A DNA stretch of 53,359 nt from Merismopedia glauca CCAP 1448/3. GTDB lineage: Bacteria; Cyanobacteriota; Cyanobacteriia; Cyanobacteriales; CCAP-1448. The stretch lies in NCBI RefSeq assembly GCF_003003775.1, contig NZ_PVWJ01000018.1, positions 1-53,359 of the forward strand. The letters are read 5' to 3'. A program made the position numbers and the translations under genes. The notes under the pieces were generated by a model, which was not told the DNA's origin, searched no databases, and saw only the letters and a list, made by a program, of their open reading frames with translations. Positions within the stretch are counted from its first letter, which is position 1, and every line of letters begins with the position of its first letter. Below are positions 25,780 through 33,978 of this stretch, in pieces.

Positions 25780-26487
25780 TTAATTTTTGATGCCACTTAT
25801 ACCTACAGCACCAGAAAGTAGTGGTGGATAAAGGTTATGAAAACGTCCTAAGTTCCCAAATCCTAAATACTCAACTGGTTCAATGTTGTACTTGCGGTAT
25901 AATTTAGATAAAGATGAAAACGTAAAATAGTGTAAATGTCCTCCATCAAAAAGTTCACCTGGTCTAACACTTAGTCCTTCATCTTTGCCAGCAGTAGACG
26001 GAAAGCGACCAGTAAGTAGAGTTAATCGACGACGACACTCAGCAATGTTAGGCGTGCAGGTAACAAACCGCCCTCCTTGAGCTAATAATCTCTTGATTTC
26101 AGTCATCGCTGACCATAAATCTACGACATGTTCGATGACATCAGCCCATAAAATAACATCAAAAAAGCCATCGGGAAAATCTAAACCTTCTTCAATATTA
26201 CCAACTAAAATGTGTAGGTTTAATCCGCAGGTATCAGCCGCTTTTTGTAGTTTATCAGCACGGGTAGATGAGATTTCAATTCCGTAAATTTCTTCAAAGC
26301 GATCGCGCAAATTATACAAGACGTTTCCACCACCACATCCAATTTCTAAAACTCGGTGTCCTGAACTTGCTAACTTAACTAAAGCCTCATTTCTGTGACG
26401 CGGAAATCTGGTAGGCATTTCTGCAAAACATATTTTCTCTTCTGCATATAAGCGATCGTAACTTTTGACTAAAATATCTTTGCTCAT
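25780..26487 (-). CDS. Class I SAM-dependent methyltransferase
   Basis: 235 residues. Motif I is RVLEIGCGGGNVLYNL at about 45-60, and the acidic residue lies in YGIEISS. Motif II is VILWADVIEHVVDL and the post-motif strand RFVTCTPNIA. Residues 150-200 hold a variable loop, and GHLHYFTFSSLSKLYRKYN near the end is shared with the 23164-23862 protein. The gene starts 12 bp after the O-antigen ligase-like gene, so it is surely in the same transcript. Function on the polysaccharide or its lipid-linked precursor is inferred. Confidence 0.88.
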   Translation of the reverse strand: MSKDILVKSYDRLYAEEKICFAEMPTRFPRHRNEALVKLASSGHRVLEIGCGGGNVLYNLRDRFEEIYGIEISSTRADKLQKAADTCGLNLHILVGNIEEGLDFPDGFFDVILWADVIEHVVDLWSAMTEIKRLLAQGGRFVTCTPNIAECRRRLTLLTGRFPSTAGKDEGLSVRPGELFDGGHLHYFTFSSLSKLYRKYNIEPVEYLGFGNLGRFHNLYPPLLSGAVGISGIKN

Positions 26488-26499
26488 TTGCCTTATTAG

Positions 26500-27813
26500 T
26501 TAATCTATTTGAACTCTACTAGTTTTCCTAAATCTAAATGAGTTAATTTTACTCATAACTGAGTAAATAATAACAATCCGTAACCAAAAATAAAAATCAT
26601 ATGGCTGCCCATGTAAAACTAAAGTAGGAGAAGAAAAAATATATAGATAAATACATATACTTTTAATTGGATCGACTGGCTGGAAATAAGTCAAATTTGC
26701 AATACAAGCCACAGGAATTATTAAAGCTACAGCTAGAAATAATAATCCACCCAATAGACCACCATCATAAAAGGCTTGAGCTAATGGACAATCCACCCAC
26801 AAACTTTTATACCCATGTCCTAAATTATCAAAATTGGAGATAGCATATGTTAGTAAAGCGCGTCTTTTACCTGCCGAAAGTTCGGTTCCAGTACCTTCTG
26901 CATAGGTTTGATAACCTTTTTGCAAGTAAGTCCAAAAACGCTCTTGATAAGTATTAAATGTCTTGGCAACTGGAGATAAAGTCAGTAATAAATTTTCCCA
27001 GTATAAGATGGCAAATATGAGAATTACTGCCCATATAATCAACTTTAATTCTGTACTAGAGAACCACGATTTTTTAGGTTTTATTTTTAAGTGAATTGGA
27101 GGAAGTTTTTCTGGGGCAAAATAGTAAATACGGTTGAACAAAGCAAACAATAAACATAAACTTAATCCAATGAGTGTAGAACGACTGACCGCTAAGATCA
27201 CAACTGCTGTACCCAGCATAATGGCAGCATAAGCATAATTTCGCAGCAGACTGCTCAAAGATTTTGATAAATGATTTAGGGTTGCAATTCCTGAAATTAA
27301 AGCAGTTCCGCCCATATAAGCGATTTGACCTGGGGAATTGGTGGCTGCGGCAGTTAGGCGCTGACCAGAAAGTCCAATTCCGCTTTTCAAGGCATATAAC
27401 AAAACTACTAAACAACCTGTCGCTGAAATCACGAAACAAGCTTGAGGTAAAAATTTTAGTCGTTCGTATGGAACTGTATTAAAAGCGATTAAAAATGCGA
27501 TTAAAAATAAGATATATACACCTCCCAAATCATCAGGGATATTTGCCAAAAAAGAAGCAACTAAAGCAGGTATTAAAAATAGCAGTGGAACTAATTGCCA
27601 AAAGGATTGAGTTAAAGGCGGAAAAATCACTTCTAAAGTGCATTTCCAGAGTTTGGGAGGATAGACTATCAAACATAATCCCAAAATCATCGCTACAATT
27701 GAGTAAATTTGAGAATTTGGTGCATTTACTAGGGCACGAAGTATCCAAACAATTGGTAATCCGGCAAATATTAGAGCGACTCCATAACTATGTCTTTGGA
27801 TTGACCAGTTCAT
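26500..27813 (-). CDS. O-antigen ligase/polymerase-like membrane protein (Wzy/WaaL superfamily)
   Basis: 437 residues, highly hydrophobic, with about ten to twelve membrane helices and a larger hydrophilic loop around 290-360. That loop has PVAKTFNTYQERFWTYLQKG and ends with HGYKSLWVDCPLAQAFYDGG. ILAVSRSTLIGLSLCLLFAL fits the Wzy_C core pattern of ligases and polymerases, where an Arg in a helix and a periplasmic loop act on undecaprenyl-linked chains. It would polymerise or transfer repeat units at the periplasmic face after a flippase. Both flippases of this cluster lie upstream on the same strand. Polymerase and ligase cannot be told apart from sequence. Confidence 0.82.
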   Translation of the reverse strand: MNWSIQRHSYGVALIFAGLPIVWILRALVNAPNSQIYSIVAMILGLCLIVYPPKLWKCTLEVIFPPLTQSFWQLVPLLFLIPALVASFLANIPDDLGGVYILFLIAFLIAFNTVPYERLKFLPQACFVISATGCLVVLLYALKSGIGLSGQRLTAAATNSPGQIAYMGGTALISGIATLNHLSKSLSSLLRNYAYAAIMLGTAVVILAVSRSTLIGLSLCLLFALFNRIYYFAPEKLPPIHLKIKPKKSWFSSTELKLIIWAVILIFAILYWENLLLTLSPVAKTFNTYQERFWTYLQKGYQTYAEGTGTELSAGKRRALLTYAISNFDNLGHGYKSLWVDCPLAQAFYDGGLLGGLLFLAVALIIPVACIANLTYFQPVDPIKSICIYLYIFSSPTLVLHGQPYDFYFWLRIVIIYSVMSKINSFRFRKTSRVQID

Positions 27814-27859
27814 AAGCTATTCAAATCCATTGGTACTAAGAATTAGTGTATTTACTCGA

Positions 27860-29107
27860 TTAACAAAGATTGCTAATTAAAGTCCCAACAAACTGCTTCC
27901 ACGAATGTTGCTGAGCAAAACTTTCCATTTGGGAAATATCACAAACCTTTTTGTAATTACCATCGAGCAATTTGGTGATTTCTTTTGCTAGTGCGTGAGG
28001 TGAGGTCGAATCGACAGTTATACCTAGTTTATTGTTAAGTACTAGCTGACCCATCAGACCATAATTTGAAGATAATACTGGTTTTTGGGCTGCGGCGGCA
28101 AGTAGTAATATACCGCTCATCCCTATATGACGCTGATAGGGTGCGAGGACAGCATCTGCCATTTGAAAATATATATGAACTTCCTCATCAGGAATAAAGC
28201 GATCGCAAACAACAATCTGTATAGGCGAAGACTCAGACACTTCTTTGAGTAGCATCTCTATCATTAATTTTTCTGAGGCAGGTATTGAGCCAGCAAGTAA
28301 TAAGCATATTCGCTCACAGATATCAATTGATAACAACTTAACTGCCTCTATTAACTGATAAATTCCTTTACGCCTTCCCAAACGCCCAAAGAATAATAAT
28401 ACTTCCCTTTGACTATCAATTTTTAATCTCATCTTCAGATCTTTTATTTGAAATTGATTCACGTCATGTATTTCCACGGGATCTGGTAAATATATAATTT
28501 TTGTTTGATGAGTTAGTTTATTTATTTCTGGGATAGCAAATGGATCGAGACAAAATAAAATTTTTAACTGTGGATTTTGCATTGCAAAATATAACAAAGT
28601 TTTTTTCTGCCATTGTTTAATCTGCTCTTGAGCAGAGGGCGTATACTTATTAAAATCTTTATAATGTAATGTAGGTCTAAAATATATCCCAGAAAATGGA
28701 CAAGGAAATTTTGCCCTTAGAGCCATAGGTAACTGTAGAGAATCTAAGTACATAAACAAGCAATGCTGCACTTCTAATTTTTGAGCATATTTTCCCGATA
28801 AAGACCATTCTTTAAAAACACGGGAAATACTATGATTATAAGAGATTATTGCCGAATATTCTGCTTCAGTTATAGCTAAAAATTCAACGTTTTTTTGATG
28901 ATGATTACTGACTAGTTTGACAATATCAGAGTGTTCTTCTAAAAATTTAGGCGAAACAACAATATCTAATTTGCCTACGAACTCTTGGTCAAAGCAGTAT
29001 CTAATTATATACTGAATGTAACTTAAATGATGACCTCCTGTAGCTAAATCAAAGAGCATAATATGCTGTTTGTTGCTAGATTTGTTGACTTTTAAAGATT
29101 CCAACAT
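27860..29107 (-). CDS. Glycosyltransferase-like protein (GT-B), degenerate EX7E
   Basis: 415 residues. The start of the GT-B fold is HIMLFDLATGGHHLSYIQY, and the C-terminal domain has VLLFFGRLGRRKGIYQLIEA and IYLPDPVEI. The usual EX7E motif is replaced by RHIGMSGILLLAAAAQKP, so neither Glu is in place, although the surrounding helix and SSNYGLMGQLV are kept. This may mean an inactive, accessory or altered transferase. The 126-bp AT-rich gap upstream (29108-29233) shows no further feature. It sits between the ligase-like gene and the sulfotransferase. Annotation as a glycosyltransferase-fold protein is safe, catalytic activity is not. Confidence 0.75.
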   Translation of the reverse strand: MLESLKVNKSSNKQHIMLFDLATGGHHLSYIQYIIRYCFDQEFVGKLDIVVSPKFLEEHSDIVKLVSNHHQKNVEFLAITEAEYSAIISYNHSISRVFKEWSLSGKYAQKLEVQHCLFMYLDSLQLPMALRAKFPCPFSGIYFRPTLHYKDFNKYTPSAQEQIKQWQKKTLLYFAMQNPQLKILFCLDPFAIPEINKLTHQTKIIYLPDPVEIHDVNQFQIKDLKMRLKIDSQREVLLFFGRLGRRKGIYQLIEAVKLLSIDICERICLLLAGSIPASEKLMIEMLLKEVSESSPIQIVVCDRFIPDEEVHIYFQMADAVLAPYQRHIGMSGILLLAAAAQKPVLSSNYGLMGQLVLNNKLGITVDSTSPHALAKEITKLLDGNYKKVCDISQMESFAQQHSWKQFVGTLISNLC

Positions 29108-29233
29108 TAATATTTACAAAAAAAATTACTTTAAATATTTAAATCATATTAGAAGATTTTTTGCCTGAAAAATTTCCCAACAATTAGATCTATTTCACAG
29201 CTAGAAAAATCTAATTAAATGATTAGATAATAA

Positions 29234-30052
29234 TTACCATTCATACCCAGTAGCATATCCCAATTCTATGAGAACCTTACCTGCCGTTTCTTTAAAAGCT
29301 TGCTTGTGTTCTTCTGAGAAATGATTTACCCAATCACCTATTTTACCTTTACGAAAAGTTCTGGCTTTAGTGAAGAAAGCTTTCTGAGCTATTTCAGGAA
29401 CTTGCGAAGGGGGTAAATCAATACCTAAATGATTTATGATGTTACTCACAGCTTGAATTTGCTGATCTTCACTACCCTCTCCGGCAGTACCAATTAGATC
29501 CTCGAAGCGAATTGTCAAGCAGTTAGGATCGTTTAACCACGGTACAAAAGCTATAGCGTGTTCTGCGATAGATCCCGATCTGATACCATCTGCAATCAAG
29601 TTTCCATCTACTCCTACAATAGAAGCCATAAGCCTTTCAGAATCAGATGGCAAAGATCTAAAGTAGGTAGATAATCGGTGCCTTCTATTTTTGAAGATGT
29701 AGTAAGCATTAGAAACTGCAATGTCTCTCAAATCACGAATAATAAACAGGGTACGAATATCCCTGTCTTGGCAAATGGTCGTTAGTTCTTGACTCCAATA
29801 AAGATGTGCAGATAAATATTGTCCTCGGCGAATATTTATGATTTTTTGCTCTACTCTCCAAGTATTATGATCGACATGGTATGCCCAACGAGATATCAAT
29901 TGAGGTAATAAAGAGAGAACTCTTGTTAGTAAATGAGTTCCTGATTTGGGCATACTATTAGCTAAAACTTTTGGACCCGAGAAAGAGGTGCTAAATTCGT
30001 TTAATGTGACAGGAAAAAGCAGTTCTGGGATGTAACTTTTAATTTTCAGCAT
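29234..30052 (-). CDS. Sulfotransferase (PAPS-dependent)
   Basis: 272 residues. The 5'-phosphosulfate-binding loop is MPKSGTHLLTR at about 34-44, the catalytic-type position follows in HVDHNTW, and the 3'-phosphate-binding motif is FIIRDLRDIAVSNAY at about 103-117. FRKGKIGDWVNHF near the C-terminus matches the conserved RKGxxGxW signature of sulfotransferases. It transfers a sulfate group from PAPS to a hydroxyl, most likely on a sugar of the polymer built by the neighbouring genes. Sulfated exopolysaccharides are known in cyanobacteria. No PAPS synthesis genes lie in the window. Confidence 0.9.
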   Translation of the reverse strand: MLKIKSYIPELLFPVTLNEFSTSFSGPKVLANSMPKSGTHLLTRVLSLLPQLISRWAYHVDHNTWRVEQKIINIRRGQYLSAHLYWSQELTTICQDRDIRTLFIIRDLRDIAVSNAYYIFKNRRHRLSTYFRSLPSDSERLMASIVGVDGNLIADGIRSGSIAEHAIAFVPWLNDPNCLTIRFEDLIGTAGEGSEDQQIQAVSNIINHLGIDLPPSQVPEIAQKAFFTKARTFRKGKIGDWVNHFSEEHKQAFKETAGKVLIELGYATGYEW

Positions 30053-30097
30053 TGTTTGTTGGTGTTAAGATTATATCTGATTCTAAAGGTATTAACA

Positions 30098-31225
30098 TTA
30101 CCGATTAGTACTGAGAAAATTAAAAATATGTAGATAGGCGTGCGAGGTTTTATCTATTGAGTAATCTTTTAAGTTTCTTTCCCATAGCTTGCCTGGGTTT
30201 TGGTTTGCAGCGTTTGAAATTTCTTCAGAAAATAGCTTTATATTATCAGGTTGGATCAGGGTAACACCTGGGAAATATCGACCATGTTGAAAAGCGGCAA
30301 TATCAGAAGCAATAATAGTAATACCGCTTGCTAGAGCTTCTAAGAAAGCAACACTATGTGCTTCTCGTTTTGATGGCATTAAGTACACGTCTGCTCCAGC
30401 TAGTAATTCAGGTACATTTGTACAAGCACCCAAAAATACGATCGCCTCTTCTAATCCAGAATCAGCTACCTTTTTTTTTAAATTTTGATAGTACTGACTA
30501 TCTTCTACTAAACCTACTAGAAATAGTTTTGCTGATAATAAATAGCTACATTCTCGAAATGCAGAAATGAAAGCTGATACTGAAAGATGCTGCTGTTTTG
30601 TAGATCCAAATCTGCCTATTTGTAAAAAAACTTTTTCTCCATTTTTTACCCGAAATATAGTTTCTCTTACCTCATTTCTAACTGAATTAAGATAACTGAA
30701 ACGCTTCAGATTAATTCCATTAGGTATAACTTCAATTTTAGTGCGATCGCCAATCCTTTTTTGATAGTTATGTTTTGCAGTTTCAGTCAGGGCTATTAAA
30801 TAACTAGGTGGAGGAATGACCCACTTTTCTAGCGATCGCCAGTATTTTGAGGCATAATCATCTTGTGAAGCATTGTGGAGAACTGTAACTGTAGGAATAT
30901 CTTTTCGACCAATTAATTTAAGTACCAAGCGCACATAAGCACTAGGTATAACTGAATGGGCGATCGCAACATCGGGATTTAATTTCTTCAGTTCTCTCCC
31001 TAAAAAAGCCAATCTACTTAACTTTCCCAACATCATTTTAGGAAAAATGAATAAAGCACCTGCATCTTGTAGTTGCTCAATTTCATTAGCAAATGAAGTC
31101 TCTGGAGGTTGAATAGAAATTATAGCAACCTGATTACCCATAGAAATATGACTCAAAGTCAAATCGCGGACTAATATTTCAGCACCAGATAGTCTAGGGA
31201 TATAAATTACATGGCATATTCTCAT
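30098..31225 (-). CDS. Glycosyltransferase family 4 (GT-B fold)
   Basis: About 375 residues from ATG 31225 (MRICHVIYIPRLSGAEILVR). An in-frame ATG at 31240 overlaps the upstream gene by 11 nt and adds five residues. The C-terminal domain shows FLQIGRFGSTKQQHLSVSAF and AIVFLGACTNVPELLAGADV, with EX7E in EAHSVAFLEALASGIT. ATPIGLINPNGINL-like NGINLKRFS marks the hinge. It lies between a methyltransferase and the sulfotransferase, inside the polysaccharide run. Sugar specificity is unknown. The family assignment is firm. Confidence 0.9.
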   Translation of the reverse strand: MRICHVIYIPRLSGAEILVRDLTLSHISMGNQVAIISIQPPETSFANEIEQLQDAGALFIFPKMMLGKLSRLAFLGRELKKLNPDVAIAHSVIPSAYVRLVLKLIGRKDIPTVTVLHNASQDDYASKYWRSLEKWVIPPPSYLIALTETAKHNYQKRIGDRTKIEVIPNGINLKRFSYLNSVRNEVRETIFRVKNGEKVFLQIGRFGSTKQQHLSVSAFISAFRECSYLLSAKLFLVGLVEDSQYYQNLKKKVADSGLEEAIVFLGACTNVPELLAGADVYLMPSKREAHSVAFLEALASGITIIASDIAAFQHGRYFPGVTLIQPDNIKLFSEEISNAANQNPGKLWERNLKDYSIDKTSHAYLHIFNFLSTNR

Positions 31226-31229
31226 AATA

Positions 31230-32114
31230 TTACTCGTCATTATTAAAATTCATAATAATGCCAATTTGATGTACTTTAAGACCTAGCCAACCATTTAATT
31301 TAACCCTGACTTTATGATGATTACTTAAGTTATACATTTGACTTATTTCAGTCCAAATTTCCACAAAAGACTTTTCCATTTCACCACCCAAATCATCCCA
31401 AAATATCACAAACTCGTCTCGATCTAGTAAGTCATATTTTTTGATCATTTCCCATTCATATAATAGGGCTTTTGGACAATGGAGGGCATCAGAAAATATA
31501 ATATTGAACTTTTTCCCTGATAAACATTTCCAAGAATTTTCATCAAACACATCGCCGCTAATATAGGTTACTAAATTATTATTTTTCGGATCGTGATACT
31601 TAGTTAGTGACGAATCTTCCTTTTTATCAGAATCACTGATTGTTAACCATGTAATTCGATCTTTAAAAACTAAAAAATTCTCTAGAACAGGGTTAATTTT
31701 TTCAATATCAAACCCAGTAATATAACTATCTTTCCAAAAATTAATTACTTGCAGAAAGTTTTTGCCTGCGGAAACTCCTATCTCTAAATATTCTATTTTT
31801 TTATTGAGTCGACTACTCAAATACAAAATAGCATCTGAGTAAGTCATCTCTTGTCCAATATCATGATCGATAAGATGCTTTACATATTCAGGTATTCCAT
31901 ATTTAAATATAGATTCTTGATATACAGTATTATCCATCCATTTATCGACTAGATTCAAAGTATCTCTGTTATACTTAATTATTGGTTCAACTTGTTTTCT
32001 AGGAAATAATTTTCTTACCTTTGGCAAATCTCGCATCAAGCGAATTTGATTAGCCAGTCTCCCAGAAAACATTTTAATTTTTGTTATCATTTGACCTGAT
32101 AGAAGATAAACCAT
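31230..32114 (-). CDS. Class I SAM-dependent methyltransferase-like protein
   Basis: 294 residues. After an N-terminal basic region the SAM site is IEYLEIGVSAGKNFLQ at about 107-122, and the acidic residue is in ITGFDIEK. VTYISGDVFDENSW and FNIIFSDALHCPKALLYEW follow as motifs II and III. FVIFWDDLGGEMEK is reminiscent of acidic metal-binding residues of TylF-like O-methyltransferases. The frame starts at ATG 32114, with an alternative ATG at 32090. It overlaps the longer possible start of the next GT4 gene. Methylation of a sugar is inferred from the cluster. The family is likely but more diverged than its neighbours. Confidence 0.75.
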   Translation of the reverse strand: MVYLLSGQMITKIKMFSGRLANQIRLMRDLPKVRKLFPRKQVEPIIKYNRDTLNLVDKWMDNTVYQESIFKYGIPEYVKHLIDHDIGQEMTYSDAILYLSSRLNKKIEYLEIGVSAGKNFLQVINFWKDSYITGFDIEKINPVLENFLVFKDRITWLTISDSDKKEDSSLTKYHDPKNNNLVTYISGDVFDENSWKCLSGKKFNIIFSDALHCPKALLYEWEMIKKYDLLDRDEFVIFWDDLGGEMEKSFVEIWTEISQMYNLSNHHKVRVKLNGWLGLKVHQIGIIMNFNNDE

Positions 32115-32149
32115 CGAAAATTTAAACCGAATTCTGGTTGACTAAAGCG

Positions 32150-32917
32150 TCAACGAACTAATTTAACTAATACTGTATCTGCTGACGTAATTCCATTTAA
32201 CTTAGGTCTAAATAACTGACGAGCTAGTAGGATTATGAATAAAGGAAACTTAGCCATTAATACTGGTATTAATCTTGATTTAATAACCGATTTATTTCTC
32301 CCAAAATTGATCAGCCTAAAAGTATTTGTCGTGCGTTGTAAAGTAGATCTTGTAGATGGCATAAAATACTCAATTTTACACTTTAATTGCCAAGCTAGTT
32401 CATTATATGCCTTTTGATTCCAGCGAGTCATATGGTGGGGTGGATGATTCATGATATCAAACCATCCTTGCTCAAATGACATAGGAGAATAAGGAGTGCT
32501 AATTAAAAGACTACCTGTAGGCTTGAGAAGAAAAAGCATAGACTCAACAAAGTTTTTAGGATCGCTTATATGCTCTAAACAATGAAAAGATACTACATAA
32601 TCAAACTTCAATTCCGAAAATTTCTTGGTAAATGAATCTATGGTTTCACAGTAAACTTCAAATCCTTTTTCTTGGCATTGGGTAACAGATTCTGGAGTAG
32701 TATCAATCCCAACTATGCGAACATTTTGAATATTTTGGACAAGACTAATAAAATTTCCTCCACCACAACCTATTTCTAAAATGGAAACAGGGTTTAATTT
32801 TGCCTGTTTATTGATTTCTTCAATAACTGCAAACCATTCCCATCTAGATATAGGATAGTAACCTACTCTAGTCGTCACCCATTGATAAAATGGTTGAGTA
32901 CCAGGTTCTAGTGGCAC
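32150..32917 (-). CDS. SAM-dependent methyltransferase, catalytic part of a frameshifted gene
   Basis: 255 residues from an internal GTG at 32917. Motif I is SILEIGCGGGNFISLVQ, motif II is YVVSFHCLEHISDPKNF and the next strand LLISTPYSP. The open frame starts mid-protein: reading further upstream in another frame gives a Cys-rich N-terminus (see 33007-33102) as in methyltransferases that begin with a two-CxxC zinc ribbon. Adding one A in the 11-A run at 33024-33034 joins both into one protein, and RCKNCSLEY, the second CxxC, directly precedes the GTG. The C-terminal hydrophobic tail (LIPVLMAKFPLFIILLAR) may associate with the membrane. The gene may be silenced, expressed by slippage, or intact if the base count is a sequencing error. 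Confidence 0.78.
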   Translation of the reverse strand: MPLEPGTQPFYQWVTTRVGYYPISRWEWFAVIEEINKQAKLNPVSILEIGCGGGNFISLVQNIQNVRIVGIDTTPESVTQCQEKGFEVYCETIDSFTKKFSELKFDYVVSFHCLEHISDPKNFVESMLFLLKPTGSLLISTPYSPMSFEQGWFDIMNHPPHHMTRWNQKAYNELAWQLKCKIEYFMPSTRSTLQRTTNTFRLINFGRNKSVIKSRLIPVLMAKFPLFIILLARQLFRPKLNGITSADTVLVKLVR

Positions 32918-33006
32918 AGCATACTCAAGAGAGCAATTCTTGCATCTTCCGATCTCATAGTCTACTATTTGAATCGATTCGGGAGGCTTTTCACCAAAAT
33001 ATTTCT

Positions 33007-33102
33007 CTAATTCTGTAACAATATTTTTTTTTTTAGAGAACGAATGTGGATGGCATCAGAATTACAGATCGGACATTTAGCCAATATTATTGATTGAGGC
33101 AT
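33007..33102 (-). pseudogene. N-terminal zinc-ribbon fragment of the frameshifted methyltransferase
   Basis: From ATG 33102 this frame encodes about 31 residues with the first CxxC (KCPICNSDAIHIRSLKK) and runs into the homopolymer, then stops at TAG 33007-33009. With one more A in the run the frame would continue through KKKNIVTELEKYFGEKPP and RCKNCSLEY into the downstream methyltransferase. The 222 bp between neighbouring genes are otherwise unexplained, which supports the reading. Confidence 0.78.
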
Positions 33103-33139
33103 TGTCAAAATTCCCTTTTATTTCTTCTACTGATTAACT

Positions 33140-33907
33140 TTAATTAAAGTTCAATCGCGCCTTAATTTTACGTGATACTTTTTTGAGATCGAAAACCAGT
33201 TTAACCATAAATGGTTGAATGCCTAAAGGTATAAATTTCGTCCCAAAATCTATTTCTATCCACTTGTCTAAAAACATATTATCTTGATTTTCTAACTCAT
33301 CTGAAGGCAATTCCAGTAGTTGCACATAATCATTCCTGACAAACATCATATTGGCAGTAAAGCACACCAAAGAATATCCTTTGCTTTGACCAAGTTTAAG
33401 GGTAGATGTCCAACTTGATGAACTCATCTTATGATTATGAATATGCTCAATCCCAGGAGGTATATGACCATTAATTTCAATTAGTACGACTTTAGGATTA
33501 TAGTTTTTCAAGCTGTTCCAAATCTGCCAATCGTAAGAATCAATATCGATGCTTAACAGATCGAAATCTACAGGAGTTGGAGTTTTTGCAAGTAACAGAT
33601 CGAGACTGCGATCGCCCTCGATTTCCACATAAGCCTCTATGGGGATAATTTGCCCTGGATATTCCTCAGCCGTTAACATTAAATCTTGAACTCTGGCTTT
33701 ATCACCTTCAATTTCAACTCCCTTCCAACCAGATGAAAGTAGAGAAAAGGTATTGCTTAAATGCTTCCCATCCCAAGCACCGAACTCAACAAACCAACCG
33801 TGAGAAATGTTTAATCTCCTAAAAATTTCCCGTAAAACTCCATCTTCACCTGTTTGACTGGTGACATTATGACGATAGTTGAGTAAGGTAAAATTCTGTT
33901 TTGACAT
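33140..33907 (-). CDS. FkbM-like methyltransferase-fold protein
   Basis: About 255 residues from ATG 33907 (MSKQNFTLLNYRHN). The open frame could extend to ATG 33928 or to a TTG at 33982 that overlaps the upstream flippase stop. The core has SQTGEDGVLREIF, then WFVEFGAWDGKHLSNT, the SAM-binding start of FkbM-type enzymes, followed by FDLLSIDIDSYDWQIWNSL and VVLIEINGHIPP. The variable C-terminal half (NMMFVRNDYVQLLELP) is not matched to a substrate. FkbM-family members methylate sugar or polyketide hydroxyls; a sugar acceptor is most likely here. It lies between the flippase and the frameshifted methyltransferase. Confidence 0.8.
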   Translation of the reverse strand: MSKQNFTLLNYRHNVTSQTGEDGVLREIFRRLNISHGWFVEFGAWDGKHLSNTFSLLSSGWKGVEIEGDKARVQDLMLTAEEYPGQIIPIEAYVEIEGDRSLDLLLAKTPTPVDFDLLSIDIDSYDWQIWNSLKNYNPKVVLIEINGHIPPGIEHIHNHKMSSSSWTSTLKLGQSKGYSLVCFTANMMFVRNDYVQLLELPSDELENQDNMFLDKWIEIDFGTKFIPLGIQPFMVKLVFDLKKVSRKIKARLNFN

Positions 33908-33978
33908 ATTTGGGGGATTCAAGATCATTGAAATTTTGGAAAACCTACTAAAACAGCCGTATGTTATTTTACCTACTA

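Noticed and set aside
27495-27815. Plus-strand open frame opposite the ligase-like gene
   Set aside because: The minus-strand frame has membrane helices and Wzy/WaaL-like segments; the plus frame reads as its shadow.
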